The notes: generated from the letters alone by a model not told the origin. DNA of 61,232 bases from Curtobacterium pusillum (GCF_013359865.1 NZ_JABMCE010000048.1:1-61232), one strand, 5' to 3'; positions 25,550 to 35,031 are shown, counted from the stretch's first letter. Numbers and translations are program-made.

Positions 25550-26944
25550 CTAGCTGCCTGTGCCCGACCGACGGGTCGCGATTGAAGCGGTGATCCGAGG
25601 CAACTCGCGCTGCAGCTTGTAGAAGGCGATCACGACCGTCTGAAGCACCATCAGCAGTATCGGAATTCCGATGTAGATCCACGAGATGCCGGTGTCGAGG
25701 GAACCAGCCTTCGAACTCGCCGTGTACCCGATCGCAGCAAGCCCCCAGGCCAGCACAGCACCGCCGATGGCAGTACCGACCTTCGTGGCGAAGCTGTAAC
25801 CGGCGTACAGCAGGCCCTCGTTGCGGATGTCCGACTTGTACTCCTGGTACTCGATCGTGTCCGAGATCAGCGCCGGCACGGCAACGAAGCCCATGCCGCC
25901 GATGGTCGCCGCGAGGAAGAACACGAGGGTGAAGACAACCAGGTCGTGGCGGAACGGGATCTGCAGGAGGGAGAGCGCGATGCCGATCACGTTCCCGATG
26001 ATCAGAGCGCGGCGGTGACCGAACCGCTTCAGCATCCACGGCGTGATCAGCGCGCCGCTGAGGGCGGACAGCGAGAAGGCAAGGAGAACGACTGCCACAG
26101 CGCCCGCCGACCCGAGCACGTGGATCGCGAAGTACACGGCTCCACCCGTGATCACACCGAGGCGGGCGAACAGCAGCACCGAGAACAGGATCACGATGAG
26201 CCAGGGACCGTTCGTGGCCAGCGTCTTCAGCGACGTCCGAAGCGCGTGCTTCTGCTGAGCCAGCGGTACGACGGGGACGCGTTCCTTGGTGCCCCGAGCC
26301 GTGATCCAGAACACGACGCAACCGATCGCCGCGAAGAGGACAGCGGTCAGGAGGAACCCACGACGCTGATCGCCGCCACCGAATGCCGCGACGAGTGGCG
26401 TCGTGGCCACAGACACGATGACGAGACCAACCGCTGCGAAAGCGAAGCGGAAGCTCCCCAGGGTGACGCGAGTCGCTGAGTCCCGGGTCATCATCGGCAT
26501 CAGCGCGCCGTACGGGATGTTGACGGCCGAGTACGCGAGGCCGACCAGGATGAAGGTCACGTACGCCCACCCGATGCGAGCGCCCTCCGCCGACGGGGTG
26601 AAGAACGTCAACACCGTCAGTACGGCGAGGACTGGTGCACCGAAGATCAGGTACGGCCGGGCACGGCCGAAGCGCGTGTTCGTCCGGTCGAGCACGATGC
26701 CGACCAGCGGGTCAAACACGGCGTCGAGCAGGCGCCCTACGAGCAGGAGCGTGCCTGCGGCCGCTGCTGAGATCAGCGCGACGTCCGTGTAGAAGAACAG
26801 CAGGTAGCTCGTGATCGTCGTCCACGTGAGGTTGGACGCGAGATCTCCGAGCCCGAAGCTGATCCGCTCGCGGAGTGGGACCGTAGTGCCGCTGTCAGTC
26901 GCCGACCCGTGAGGGGCCGACGGGTCAGTAGTTCGAACGCTCAT
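25550..26944 (-). CDS. Glycoside-pentoside-hexuronide (GPH):cation symporter family transporter
   Basis: 464 residues with about 12 membrane helices. ERISFGLGDLASNLTWTTIT and VGIVLDRTNTRFGRARPYLI are GPH (MelB-like) signatures, with AYSAVNIPYGALMPMMTRDS the conserved loop motif. Imports glycosides with H+ or Na+. ATG start; single gene whose upstream region carries a motif shared with the C-deglycosidase operon, consistent with import of the glycoside used by this cluster. Confidence 0.9.
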   Translation of the reverse strand: MSVRTTDPSAPHGSATDSGTTVPLRERISFGLGDLASNLTWTTITSYLLFFYTDVALISAAAAGTLLLVGRLLDAVFDPLVGIVLDRTNTRFGRARPYLIFGAPVLAVLTVLTFFTPSAEGARIGWAYVTFILVGLAYSAVNIPYGALMPMMTRDSATRVTLGSFRFAFAAVGLVIVSVATTPLVAAFGGGDQRRGFLLTAVLFAAIGCVVFWITARGTKERVPVVPLAQQKHALRTSLKTLATNGPWLIVILFSVLLFARLGVITGGAVYFAIHVLGSAGAVAVVLLAFSLSALSGALITPWMLKRFGHRRALIIGNVIGIALSLLQIPFRHDLVVFTLVFFLAATIGGMGFVAVPALISDTIEYQEYKSDIRNEGLLYAGYSFATKVGTAIGGAVLAWGLAAIGYTASSKAGSLDTGISWIYIGIPILLMVLQTVVIAFYKLQRELPRITASIATRRSGTGS

Positions 26945-26972
26945 CTTTGAGTCTCCTCGGGAACAGAATCGG

Positions 26973-26982
26973 ACAAGTCAAC
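26973..26982. promoter_or_regulatory. Candidate ROK-regulator half-site before the GPH transporter
   Basis: ACAAGTCAAC, 29 bp upstream of the transporter ATG, shares AAGTCAAC with the sequence upstream of the C-deglycosidase alpha-subunit gene (28653-28663). Weak evidence: a short shared string in two promoters of one cluster. Confidence 0.35.
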
Positions 26983-27128
26983 TTTAGACGTAATCGTCAG
27001 AAGAGTCCAGACCCGGTGGCCACTAATGGGGTCCCGTACCTGACAGACCTCACCGTGTTTCATCTGGTTGCGACAAAACGATCCCCCGGACAGCGTGAGC
27101 TGCATCCGGGGGATCACGGCGCGGCGCG

Positions 27129-27515
27129 TTAGACGGTGACCGTTCTCGTGCGCTCTCCCCCGAAGGGGATGGGAATGTACGCCACACGAATCTTCAACCG
27201 GAGTGTGACCTCGTGCTCCCCGCCACTCAGCCCCCCGTTCAGCCACCGGATGAACAGCGGAGTGCCGTACTCCCATCGGTACGTCGTGACCGTGGTCGCC
27301 TCGTCCAGCGTGAACCAGTCCTGGTTGTTGGGCGAGATCAGGATCTCGCCCTGGGGGACGTCGACGCCGTCGACCACGAGTTCGATCGCGTGGACCATCG
27401 ACAGCGGGATGCCTCGGTAGTAGGTGATCAGCGTCTCGACCTGAAAGGCGTCCGTGCCGCTGCCCGTCAGGACGTTGCGAGCCGAACCCTCCGTGAACAC
27501 GTAGGTGTCAAACAT
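27129..27515 (-). CDS. C-glycoside deglycosidase beta subunit-like protein (formerly DUF6379)
   Basis: 128 residues. Small beta-rich protein with FDTYVFTEGSARNVL at the start and the strands VDGVDVPQGEILISPNNQDW, EYGTPLFIRWLNGGLSGGEH and LRLKIRVAYIPIPFGG. It resembles the small subunit (CarC/DgpC/DfgB type) of heterodimeric C-deglycosidases. Overlaps the alpha-subunit gene end by 8 bp, so the pair is translationally coupled. ATG preceded by AGGAGG. The alpha/beta pairing is the strongest evidence for function; family call from memory of this domain. Confidence 0.75.
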   Translation of the reverse strand: MFDTYVFTEGSARNVLTGSGTDAFQVETLITYYRGIPLSMVHAIELVVDGVDVPQGEILISPNNQDWFTLDEATTVTTYRWEYGTPLFIRWLNGGLSGGEHEVTLRLKIRVAYIPIPFGGERTRTVTV

Positions 27516-28536
27516 CGGCGACCTCCTGGTCAATGTGGGCGAGCAGCATGGCCTGGTGCGCACGGACCTGCTCTTGGTCGTGCACTGCCTTACCCTCGGG
27601 CGTGAAGCGGTTTCCCTCGTACTCGGACGAGACGTACCGGTCGTAGCCGCGTGCGTCCAGGAAGCCGAGGATCTTGTCGTAATCGATGGAGTACTCGGAG
27701 CCGGCGTCGGTCATCTCGTAGAACTTGCCGTGGAAGTGCTTCACGTAGGGCAGGTACTCGTCGAGCACCTCGAGGGGAGTGTTCTCGTAGCCGGTCGAGA
27801 AGAACGAGTACTCGCTGTCCACTTCGCCCCGGAACAGATCACTGAGCTCGGCGGGGAACATACTGCCCTCGCCGCCGAAGCCACTTCCGAACGCGTGCAG
27901 CGTGTCGCCCTCGCGTGCGTAGAGTTCGTCAACCTTCTCCCCCACCTGCGGGTTCAACCCGATGCTCAGGAAGTAGTCCTTCGACACCCGCGGGACACGG
28001 TCGCAGAAGATCCCGAAGTCGATGACGAGACCGAGGCGGTCCGATTGAGCGCGTCGCATCATCTCGATCCAGCGACGAGTGAGCGGGCTCGTGAAGCTCA
28101 TCCCAGCGTGCACTTCAAGGGCCATCGTCACACCGATCGATTCGGCGTAGGGAAGGGTTGCTTCGGTCACTTCCGGCGAGGTGTCGGACACCAGTCGAAC
28201 GAGGTCGAACCCCAACTGTTTGCTGACGCAGACTTCGCGCTTGAGTAGCTCGACCTGCTCATCCACGCGGAGCGTCCGGTTCCGGTAGATCGTCGAGTTG
28301 ATGAAGATGTCGTTGCAGACGGGCGCGAGTCCGGATGCCTCCAACGCCGCACGCCACCGCTTCACCGTTTCGTCCGATGGGAACGGGGTCCCGGTGATCA
28401 TCTGGTCACTGATCAGCTCGACGCCGGTCGCGCCAGTGCTGGCTACGAACTGCAGAGCACCGGGTACGTCGAGCCGTCCTCGCGCGTACGAGTCCTGCAG
28501 GCTGTACAGACTGACGGACGTCTTGATCTCGCTCAT
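27508..28536 (-). CDS. C-glycoside deglycosidase alpha subunit-like TIM-barrel protein
   Basis: 342 residues. Sugar phosphate isomerase/epimerase fold with metal ligands in MALEVHAGMSF, LVIDFGIFCDRVPRV, VKHFHGKFYEM and YVSSEYEGNRFT. In known C-deglycosidases (CarB, DgpB, DfgA) such a protein partners a small DUF6379 subunit, as here, and cleaves the C-C bond after C3 oxidation of the sugar by a beta-elimination-like mechanism. ATG start with GGAGAAGG. Upstream region carries CAAAAGTCAAC. Confidence 0.8.
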   Translation of the reverse strand: MSEIKTSVSLYSLQDSYARGRLDVPGALQFVASTGATGVELISDQMITGTPFPSDETVKRWRAALEASGLAPVCNDIFINSTIYRNRTLRVDEQVELLKREVCVSKQLGFDLVRLVSDTSPEVTEATLPYAESIGVTMALEVHAGMSFTSPLTRRWIEMMRRAQSDRLGLVIDFGIFCDRVPRVSKDYFLSIGLNPQVGEKVDELYAREGDTLHAFGSGFGGEGSMFPAELSDLFRGEVDSEYSFFSTGYENTPLEVLDEYLPYVKHFHGKFYEMTDAGSEYSIDYDKILGFLDARGYDRYVSSEYEGNRFTPEGKAVHDQEQVRAHQAMLLAHIDQEVADV

Positions 28537-29420
28537 CCTTCTCCTTCGCTGCGGGGACGGGCGCTCCGCGTCAGTACGGTCTTCGGCTGCACTGCACTGC
28601 ACCAGCGCCATCGCTGATCCCGACTATCAAACCCAGTTTAGTTGGTGACAAGCAAAAGTCAACGTTGCTCCTGCGAAGACACGGCGTCCAGCCGAATGAG
28701 AGTCGCAGTCTTCGCGCCTGCTTCAGCAGATGCGGCGGTTGGAGCCCGAGCACCTAGGGCCTCCGCACTCCACCTACGGGTCTCCTTCGAGGACAGCCCG
28801 ACGAACTCGCCGCTTCGCAGCGACCGTGTCGGGCTGCGTGAGCTATGGCACCGTCGGAGCGGTCGAACGCGTCGCACACGACGGGACCTAAGAAACAGCG
28901 AACTACCTTCCCGTGGGGGCTGCTGCAGCAGTCCGCGCGATACGGCCCCCGGTATGCTCCTCGCGGTCTCGACAGCCAGTTCTCGGGTTCAACCGGTCGT
29001 CGCAACACCACGATGAATCGGAGTGCTGCAAATCGGATCGAGGCCGGAGCATCGTGCTCGAGAGGCACGTTCTGGGGATCCGAGCGGGACCTCGGTCAGG
29101 AAGAACGGCTCCGGATCGCGGACCTGTGTCTGAATGGTTCCGTGCGATCGTGAAAGCGCTTGGCACCGATGATGACGAGGCTGTACAGCCCTCGCCCAGG
29201 CGTGGTGGAGCATCCCCCGAAAAAGCGACCCCGATCCATCGCCTGAGACGGGGGTCGGACAACGCAGCAGTTCCCAAACGCTCCTTGGAGCCACCACCTG
29301 TTCGTTCCCTGTGCAGCGCATCCGGCTGCTCCCCGAAATACACATGCGGAACTCGACCGGCGCGTCGGAGCTCCGCCGGCCTGAGCGGACGAAAGGAAGC
29401 CGAGACCGTCGGACCGGTGG
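28537..29420. other. Long intergenic region without a recognised gene
   Basis: About 880 bp between the C-deglycosidase operon and the epimerase gene. The right-hand 100-130 bp next to the deglycosidase start is AT-richer and promoter-like. The remainder has only short overlapping open frames with no recognisable family; it could be eroded sequence or hold an untranslated RNA, which I cannot judge from sequence alone. Confidence 0.5.
28653..28663. promoter_or_regulatory. Candidate ROK-regulator site before the C-deglycosidase operon
   Basis: CAAAAGTCAAC, 117 bp upstream of the alpha-subunit ATG. The CAAAAGT core also occurs twice in the divergent oxidase/dehydrogenase promoter, and AAGTCAAC occurs before the GPH transporter. 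Confidence 0.35.
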
Positions 29421-30407
29421 TCAAACCCCTGCGCGCCGGGCCTCGCGTGCGGCCACCGCTTGCCGGACGAACTCGCCACGGTCGATCGTGGGGCGGAAGC
29501 CGAGCAGCTCTCGCGCCCGGTCATTTGAGGTGGTGTAGCTCGGTGCCGTGACGGGCAGCGTCACGTCGACGGTTCCGAGTCCCGCGGCGGCCGCCAGTTC
29601 CGAAGCCAGCACTCCCAGGTCGGTCGACTCGTCGGGTCCGAGCCCAATGACCTCGTGCCCGGTCGTCGACGCCTCGAGCGCGAGCACGATCCCGGCAGTG
29701 AGGTCGGCAGTGGCAAGGATGCCCATCTGCACCGGGGCCCCGTCCTCACGATGGGCGATCAGCAGTGTCTCGTCGTCGTCCGCGTACGACTCGAGCGCGG
29801 CGACGACACCGTCGTGCCCCGCCGCGCGCTCCTTGGCGATCCTCCGCGAGGCGAAGAAGCGCGGCCCTGAGAAGAACGATTCCGGGTCGAGCAGCTCGCC
29901 CGGGTCCTGGGTGTGCGCAAACCGCAGCACCACGGTCGCCCAGTCGTTCGTGCGACCCGCGAACGCCACGATCTCCTCGGCCAGGACCTTGCTGAGTCCG
30001 TACCAAGTCTGCGGGAGACGCGGGTGTCGCTCGTCGATCGGCTGTCGGACGGGGTCGTTCTCGGGGTAGACCTCGCCGGAGCTGCCGAGCACGAACCGGC
30101 GGACAGCGGAGCCGTCGACTGCGCGGACCAGACGTTCGGTCGCCATGACGTTGGCAGCGAAGAGCCGGTCCGCATCGACTGGATCCCAGGACATGAGCGC
30201 ACCGAGGTGGGCGACCGCTTCAACGTCGTGGAGCCGCGGGTCCGCGTCCGGCAGGTCCGCGAGGTCTCCGACGATGTACTCGGCGCCGGGCACGGGGTGC
30301 TTCGGCGGAACGAGGTCGAGACCGATGACGTGGTGTCCGCGTTCAGCGAGCGCGCTGACGACGGAGCGTCCCACCCGCCCGGAAGCGCCGGTGACGGCGA
30401 TGTGCAT
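29421..30407 (-). CDS. NAD-dependent epimerase/dehydratase family protein
   Basis: 328 residues. Extended SDR: HIAVTGASGRVGRSVVSALA (TGxxGxxG), active-site SSGEV and YGLSK (YxxxK). C-terminal region ends ARELLGFRPTIDRGEF. Resembles uronate dehydrogenase/sugar epimerase-like SDRs. ATG start with GGAG; lies 41 bp downstream of the MHS symporter on the same strand, probably one operon. Confidence 0.88.
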   Translation of the reverse strand: MHIAVTGASGRVGRSVVSALAERGHHVIGLDLVPPKHPVPGAEYIVGDLADLPDADPRLHDVEAVAHLGALMSWDPVDADRLFAANVMATERLVRAVDGSAVRRFVLGSSGEVYPENDPVRQPIDERHPRLPQTWYGLSKVLAEEIVAFAGRTNDWATVVLRFAHTQDPGELLDPESFFSGPRFFASRRIAKERAAGHDGVVAALESYADDDETLLIAHREDGAPVQMGILATADLTAGIVLALEASTTGHEVIGLGPDESTDLGVLASELAAAAGLGTVDVTLPVTAPSYTTSNDRARELLGFRPTIDRGEFVRQAVAAREARRAGV

Positions 30408-30448
30408 GTGCTCGTTCTCCTGTGGGTCGAGTGCTTCGCAGGGTGTGG

Positions 30449-31786
30449 TCATTCGGCGCGGAGCGGGGCGCGATGGGTCTCGCGGGCTCGGAGTACGACG
30501 ATCCCGCTGACGAGTGCCGCGCCCATGACGTAGAAGGCGGGCGCGAACGTGTTGCCGGTCGACGTGATGAGGAACGTCGCGAAGTACGGGGTGATCCCGC
30601 CGAAGATCGCGACGCACACGTTGTACGCGATCGACATCGAGCCGTAGCGGATGTTGGTCGGGAAGAGCTCGGCCATCGCCGCGCTCATCGCGCCGTCGAA
30701 CGCGGCCATGAAGATCCCGAGGACCACCATCGCGGCGGTCGCCGCCCAGAAGTTCCCGGCGTTCATGAGCACGAGCGTCGGGTATGTCAGCACCACGAAT
30801 CCACCGCACCCGACGAGCATCACGGGTTTGCGGCCGATGCGGTCGCTGAGCAGCCCGAAGCACGGCACAAGGGCCGCGATGACGACGAAGCCGATGACGG
30901 TCACGCCGTACGAGACGGTCGCGCTGTAGTGGAGATCGGTCTGCAGGTAGCTCGGCATGAACGTCTGCAGGATCCAGTGGCCGACGGCCTTGATCACGAC
31001 GAAGCCGACGCAGAACAGGAGCGCCCGCCACGATGTGGCGAAGGACCGGCGGAGGGGGTTCGCCGCCACCTCACCGCGCGCCTTGACGGCCTGGAACTCG
31101 GGAGTGTCTTCGAGTCGGGATCGCAGGTACAGGCCGGCGAGTCCGAGGGGCAGCGCGACCATGAACAGGACACGCCAGCCCCAGGTGTTCAGTGCGTCGT
31201 CGCCGGCGAGCGAGGTGAACAGGAACACGAGACCGCCACCGACGACGAACGCGATGAACCCGAACACGTCGACGAAGCTTGAGACGAATCCGCGCCGATT
31301 CGACGGGGCGTACTCGGCCAGCAGGGTCGTGGCGCCCGAGCTCTCGCCGCCCGCAGCGAACCCCTGCACGAGCCGGACGATGACGAGGAGGAGCGGGGCG
31401 AACAACCCGACCGACTGGTAGGTCGGCAGCAGGCCCATGACGAACGTCGCACCGCTCGTGACGAGTATCACGGCCGCGAGCGTCGTCTTGCGGCCGATGC
31501 GGTCACCCATCGACCCCCAGAACAGGCCGCCGAGGGGGCGCATCACGAATCCGGCACCGAACACGGCGAACGCCGAGAGGAGGGCCGCCTGCGCGTCTCC
31601 CTGACGGAAGAAGTGCAGGGAGATGACGGTCGCGAGCGTGCCGTACAGGCCGAAGTCGAACCACTCGACGAAATGACCGGCGCCGGCGGCGGCGATCACC
31701 TTCCGCATGCGGGCACGGCGTGCCGCGTCGTCGAGCGGCGCTGCAGCAGTCGTCGGGGCTGCGGCACCGGCGGTCGTTTTACTCAT
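30449..31786 (-). CDS. MHS-family MFS transporter (metabolite:H+ symporter)
   Basis: 445 residues, 12 predicted helices. Signature HFVEWFDFGLYGTLATVISL and RPLGGLFWGSMGDRIGRKTT identify the MHS branch (ShiA, KgtP, ProP, CitA relatives) that import organic acids or osmolytes with protons. ATG start. Precedes the epimerase gene and diverges from the FAD-dependent oxidoreductase, so the group probably handles one imported acid or sugar acid. Confidence 0.88.
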   Translation of the reverse strand: MSKTTAGAAAPTTAAAPLDDAARRARMRKVIAAAGAGHFVEWFDFGLYGTLATVISLHFFRQGDAQAALLSAFAVFGAGFVMRPLGGLFWGSMGDRIGRKTTLAAVILVTSGATFVMGLLPTYQSVGLFAPLLLVIVRLVQGFAAGGESSGATTLLAEYAPSNRRGFVSSFVDVFGFIAFVVGGGLVFLFTSLAGDDALNTWGWRVLFMVALPLGLAGLYLRSRLEDTPEFQAVKARGEVAANPLRRSFATSWRALLFCVGFVVIKAVGHWILQTFMPSYLQTDLHYSATVSYGVTVIGFVVIAALVPCFGLLSDRIGRKPVMLVGCGGFVVLTYPTLVLMNAGNFWAATAAMVVLGIFMAAFDGAMSAAMAELFPTNIRYGSMSIAYNVCVAIFGGITPYFATFLITSTGNTFAPAFYVMGAALVSGIVVLRARETHRAPLRAE

Positions 31787-31816
31787 GGGCTGACCTCACA
31801 CTTCGTTGTCGAGAGT

Positions 31817-31860
31817 TGGTCGACCATAGCACCTACTGGCTCACCTGTACCACTGAGTGG
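31817..31860. promoter_or_regulatory. Palindromes in the MHS/FAD-oxidoreductase divergent promoter
   Basis: TGGTCGACCA (31817-31826) is a perfect palindrome and CCACTGAGTGG (31850-31860) is a 5-bp inverted repeat with a one-base centre. Both lie between the divergent starts. Either may be the site of the IclR regulator at 34231. Confidence 0.45.
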
Positions 31861-31893
31861 GAATGAGGAATCGGTTGATGGTAGCGTCGGACC

Positions 31894-34194
31894 ATGCAGC
31901 GACGAGAATTCACGCACGACATCGTGGTCGTCGGGGGCGGGCTCGCCGGGGTGAGCGCCGCCGTGGCGGCCGCTCGGCTCGGGTCGAGCGTGGCCCTCGT
32001 GACGAACCGGCCCGTGCTCGGCGGCAACTCATCGAGCGAGATCCGTGTGTGGGTCGTCGGAGCAACGGCGCACGGCACGCAGCGGTTCGCACGCGAGACC
32101 GGGATCATGGGCGAGCTCTTCCTCGAGAACCAGTACCGGAACCCGCAGGGCAACCCGATCTACTGGGACCAGGTGGTGCTCGACCTCGTCCGCGCAGAGC
32201 CGAACGTGCACCTGCACCTCAACACCGACGTCCGCACGGTGCACACCGCCGACGACGACGGGCACCCCAAGATCACGAGCGTGACCGGGTGGACCATGGG
32301 TTCGGAGATCGAGACGACCTTCACCGCCCCGGTGTTCCTCGACTGCACCGGCGACGGGCTGGTCGGCGCGCTCGCCGGCGCCGAGCACCGCATCGGTCGC
32401 GAGGGCCGCGACGAATACGGAGAGGCGTGGGCGCCGACCGAGCCGGACGGCGAGCTGCTCGGCAGCTCGATCTTCTTCTCGACGCACGACACAGGGAAGC
32501 CGGAGAAGTTCGTCCCGCCATCGATCGCGATCGACCTGCAGACGACACCGATCCTCGCAAACCGGGCGATCCGCACGGGCGACAACGGATGCAACTACTG
32601 GTGGATCGAATGGGGCGGTGAACTCGACACGGTCGCAGACAACGAACGGATCCGCGACGAGCTCTGGGGCGTCGTGTACGGCATCTGGGACCACATCAAG
32701 AACTCCGGGTCGTTCGACGCCGACACCCTCACGTTGGACTGGGTGGGAGCCATCCCCGGCAAGCGCGAGTACCGACGCTTCGTCGGCGACCACACCCTGA
32801 CCCAGCAAGACCTGCTCGAACAGCGCACCTTCCCCGACGCCGTGGCGTTCGGCGGCTGGTCCATCGACCTGCACCCGGTGGAAGGCGTCTACGCGCAGGA
32901 GGCAGGAGCTCGTCAGCGCTACACCGACGGAACCTACGACATCCCGTTCCGATCGCTGTACTCCGCAACGGTGTCGAACCTGCTGTTCGCGGGCCGGAAC
33001 ATCTCCGCATCGCACATCGCGTTCGGTTCCACGCGGGTGATGGCCACGTGCGCGACGCAGGGACAGGCGGCCGGCACCGCCGCGCATCTCGTGTCCCGAC
33101 ACCGGTTCACGCCGCGACAACTCGGTGCCGAGCACATCGCGATGCTGCAGCAGACGCTCCTCAGGGAGGACGCCCCGCTCATCGGAGTGCGTGCGGACGA
33201 AGAATCCGACCTCGCGCGGAGCGCCATGATCACCGCGTCAAGTGAGCTCCGCGCCCTCGACACCGTGCCGTACCTGCCGCCCGTGCCGGAGTGCGCCGTG
33301 CTCGATCGCGACCTGGCGATCGTCCTGCCGGTCGACCCGTCGCTCGGCGCGGTGCGTCTCCGGACGATCGCAGACGCGGCCACCCCGCTGACGGTCGAGC
33401 TCTGGACCACGGGGAAGCCGCAGAACTACGCACCCATCGAGCACGTCGCGTCGACAACCGTTCCGGTGCCGACGGGCGCAGGCGAGGTGCGGGCGTTGTT
33501 CGACTGGACGCCGGCCGCGCCCGCGAACGCCGTCATCGTGGTCCGGGCGGTGGACGGCGTCCGCCTCCAGCTCACCGACGGCCACCCGTACGGCGTGCTG
33601 GCCCTGCGGGCCCGCACAGCCGGCGACACCGCGTTCGACGACCACATCCCCGCGGAGAGCGGTCAACCGGTCACCGATTGGGAGGCGCGGCCACTTCGCG
33701 GACGAGCGTTCGCATTCACGGCGGAACCAGCCGCACCCGTATCGGGCGCGGCCGCCTCGCCCGCCGCCAGCGGGACCGACGCGTGGCGGGCCTCCAGGGT
33801 GTCTGACGGATTCCAGCGCCCGTACGGTGGTCCGCACCTTTGGTCGTCGGCGCCGCATGCGCTCGACGACGGATCCGTGACACTCGAACTGGCGTGGCCG
33901 ACACCGATGTCGGTCCACGAGGTCCGGATCGTGTGGAACGACGACGTCGACGCCGACCTCATCAACCTGCACCACCATCGGACACCGTGGGACGTTGTCC
34001 CCGATCTCGTCCGCGACTACCGGATCGAGGCCCGTCTCGACGGCGTGTGGCGGGCGGTGGCGACCGTGGAGGGCAACCGGCACCGGCACCGGGTGCACTC
34101 GATCGACCCGGTCTCCACCGACGCACTGCGCATCGTCGTGACCGCGACCAACGGGTCCCCGCACGTGACGGCCTGCGCGGTGAAGGTGTACTGA
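31894..34194 (+). CDS. FAD-dependent oxidoreductase with C-terminal carbohydrate-binding-like domain
   Basis: 766 residues. N-terminal FAD site HDIVVVGGGLAGVSAAVAAA, GGNSSSEIRV, then the long FAD_oxidored domain with FLDCTGDGLVGALAGAEHRI and FAGRNISASHIAFGSTRVMA (a family of putative sugar/flavoprotein dehydrogenases). The last about 130 residues look like a beta-sandwich (galactose-binding-like). No clear signal peptide. ATG start. Followed by the IclR gene after 36 bp. Substrate unknown; a carbohydrate or polyol is likely from the C-terminal domain. Confidence 0.82.
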   Translation: MQRREFTHDIVVVGGGLAGVSAAVAAARLGSSVALVTNRPVLGGNSSSEIRVWVVGATAHGTQRFARETGIMGELFLENQYRNPQGNPIYWDQVVLDLVRAEPNVHLHLNTDVRTVHTADDDGHPKITSVTGWTMGSEIETTFTAPVFLDCTGDGLVGALAGAEHRIGREGRDEYGEAWAPTEPDGELLGSSIFFSTHDTGKPEKFVPPSIAIDLQTTPILANRAIRTGDNGCNYWWIEWGGELDTVADNERIRDELWGVVYGIWDHIKNSGSFDADTLTLDWVGAIPGKREYRRFVGDHTLTQQDLLEQRTFPDAVAFGGWSIDLHPVEGVYAQEAGARQRYTDGTYDIPFRSLYSATVSNLLFAGRNISASHIAFGSTRVMATCATQGQAAGTAAHLVSRHRFTPRQLGAEHIAMLQQTLLREDAPLIGVRADEESDLARSAMITASSELRALDTVPYLPPVPECAVLDRDLAIVLPVDPSLGAVRLRTIADAATPLTVELWTTGKPQNYAPIEHVASTTVPVPTGAGEVRALFDWTPAAPANAVIVVRAVDGVRLQLTDGHPYGVLALRARTAGDTAFDDHIPAESGQPVTDWEARPLRGRAFAFTAEPAAPVSGAAASPAASGTDAWRASRVSDGFQRPYGGPHLWSSAPHALDDGSVTLELAWPTPMSVHEVRIVWNDDVDADLINLHHHRTPWDVVPDLVRDYRIEARLDGVWRAVATVEGNRHRHRVHSIDPVSTDALRIVVTATNGSPHVTACAVKVY

Positions 34195-34230
34195 ACGATC
34201 GACCCCGAAACCGACGGGCAGAATGTCCAC

Positions 34231-35010
34231 ATGGCGAGCACACCCCCGAACCAGAGCGTCGAACGGGCGGCTGCCGTCCTCGGCGCGCTCGGCGCTTCCG
34301 AGAACGGCGCCATGCGCGCATCCGACATCGCGCGGGCGATCGGACTCGGGACGTCGACCACGGGCCGTCTCCTCAACACGCTCGAATCGCTGGAGTACGT
34401 GCGCCGCGACGCGGAGACGCAGGGCTACTCCGTCGGTCGTGCGGTGCTCGAACTCGCCAGCCAAGGGCTGAACCACAACCCGGTCCACCGCGAGTCGCGG
34501 GCTGCCGCGCAGGAACTTGCGCAGCGCGTCGAGCTGACGGCGAACGTCGGTGTGCAGGACGGGGCGACCTGCATCTACCTGTGTCACTTCGAGGGCCGTC
34601 TCGCGCCGAAGTCGCACACGATGATCGGCATGCGGCAGCCGCTGCACGCCTCGGCGCTCGGCAAGTGCCTGATGCTCGACATGACGCAGGCGGAGCGGAC
34701 GTCCCTGCTCGGTGCCGAGCTCGCGCGGTACACGGAACACACAATCATCGACCACGATGCGCTCACGGCGGATCTCGCAGAGGCAGAGGCGCGGGGCTGG
34801 TGCATCGAGAACCAGGAACTCGCCCTCGGGCGGTTCTGCATCGCTGCTCCGGTCCGGAACGCCACGGGACGCATCGCCGCCGCCATCTCCATCTCCGGGC
34901 GACTCACGGTCCTGCGCACCAGGGACATGACGTCGCTCGCCGAGGACCTCATCGAGGTCGCCGACCGGGTCAGCGTCGGCCTCGGCATGATCAGCGCAGT
35001 CGCACGGTGA
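34231..35010 (+). CDS. IclR-family transcriptional regulator
   Basis: 259 residues. N-terminal winged helix NQSVERAAAVLGALGASENG ... MRASDIARAIGLGTSTTGRL ... LNTLESLEYVRRDAETQGYS, and the C-terminal IclR effector domain (HASALGKCLMLDM, IAAAISISGRLTVLRTRDM). ATG start. Downstream of the FAD oxidoreductase on the same strand and probably controls that gene and the divergent MHS/epimerase pair. Confidence 0.92.
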   Translation: MASTPPNQSVERAAAVLGALGASENGAMRASDIARAIGLGTSTTGRLLNTLESLEYVRRDAETQGYSVGRAVLELASQGLNHNPVHRESRAAAQELAQRVELTANVGVQDGATCIYLCHFEGRLAPKSHTMIGMRQPLHASALGKCLMLDMTQAERTSLLGAELARYTEHTIIDHDALTADLAEAEARGWCIENQELALGRFCIAAPVRNATGRIAAAISISGRLTVLRTRDMTSLAEDLIEVADRVSVGLGMISAVAR

Positions 35011-35031
35011 TCTCCCCGACGTCCTCGTTGT

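Noticed and set aside
28903..29551. Long overlapping frames on both strands before the epimerase gene.
   Set aside because: No conserved motif, no start context, and the plus-strand frame runs into the epimerase gene in antisense.
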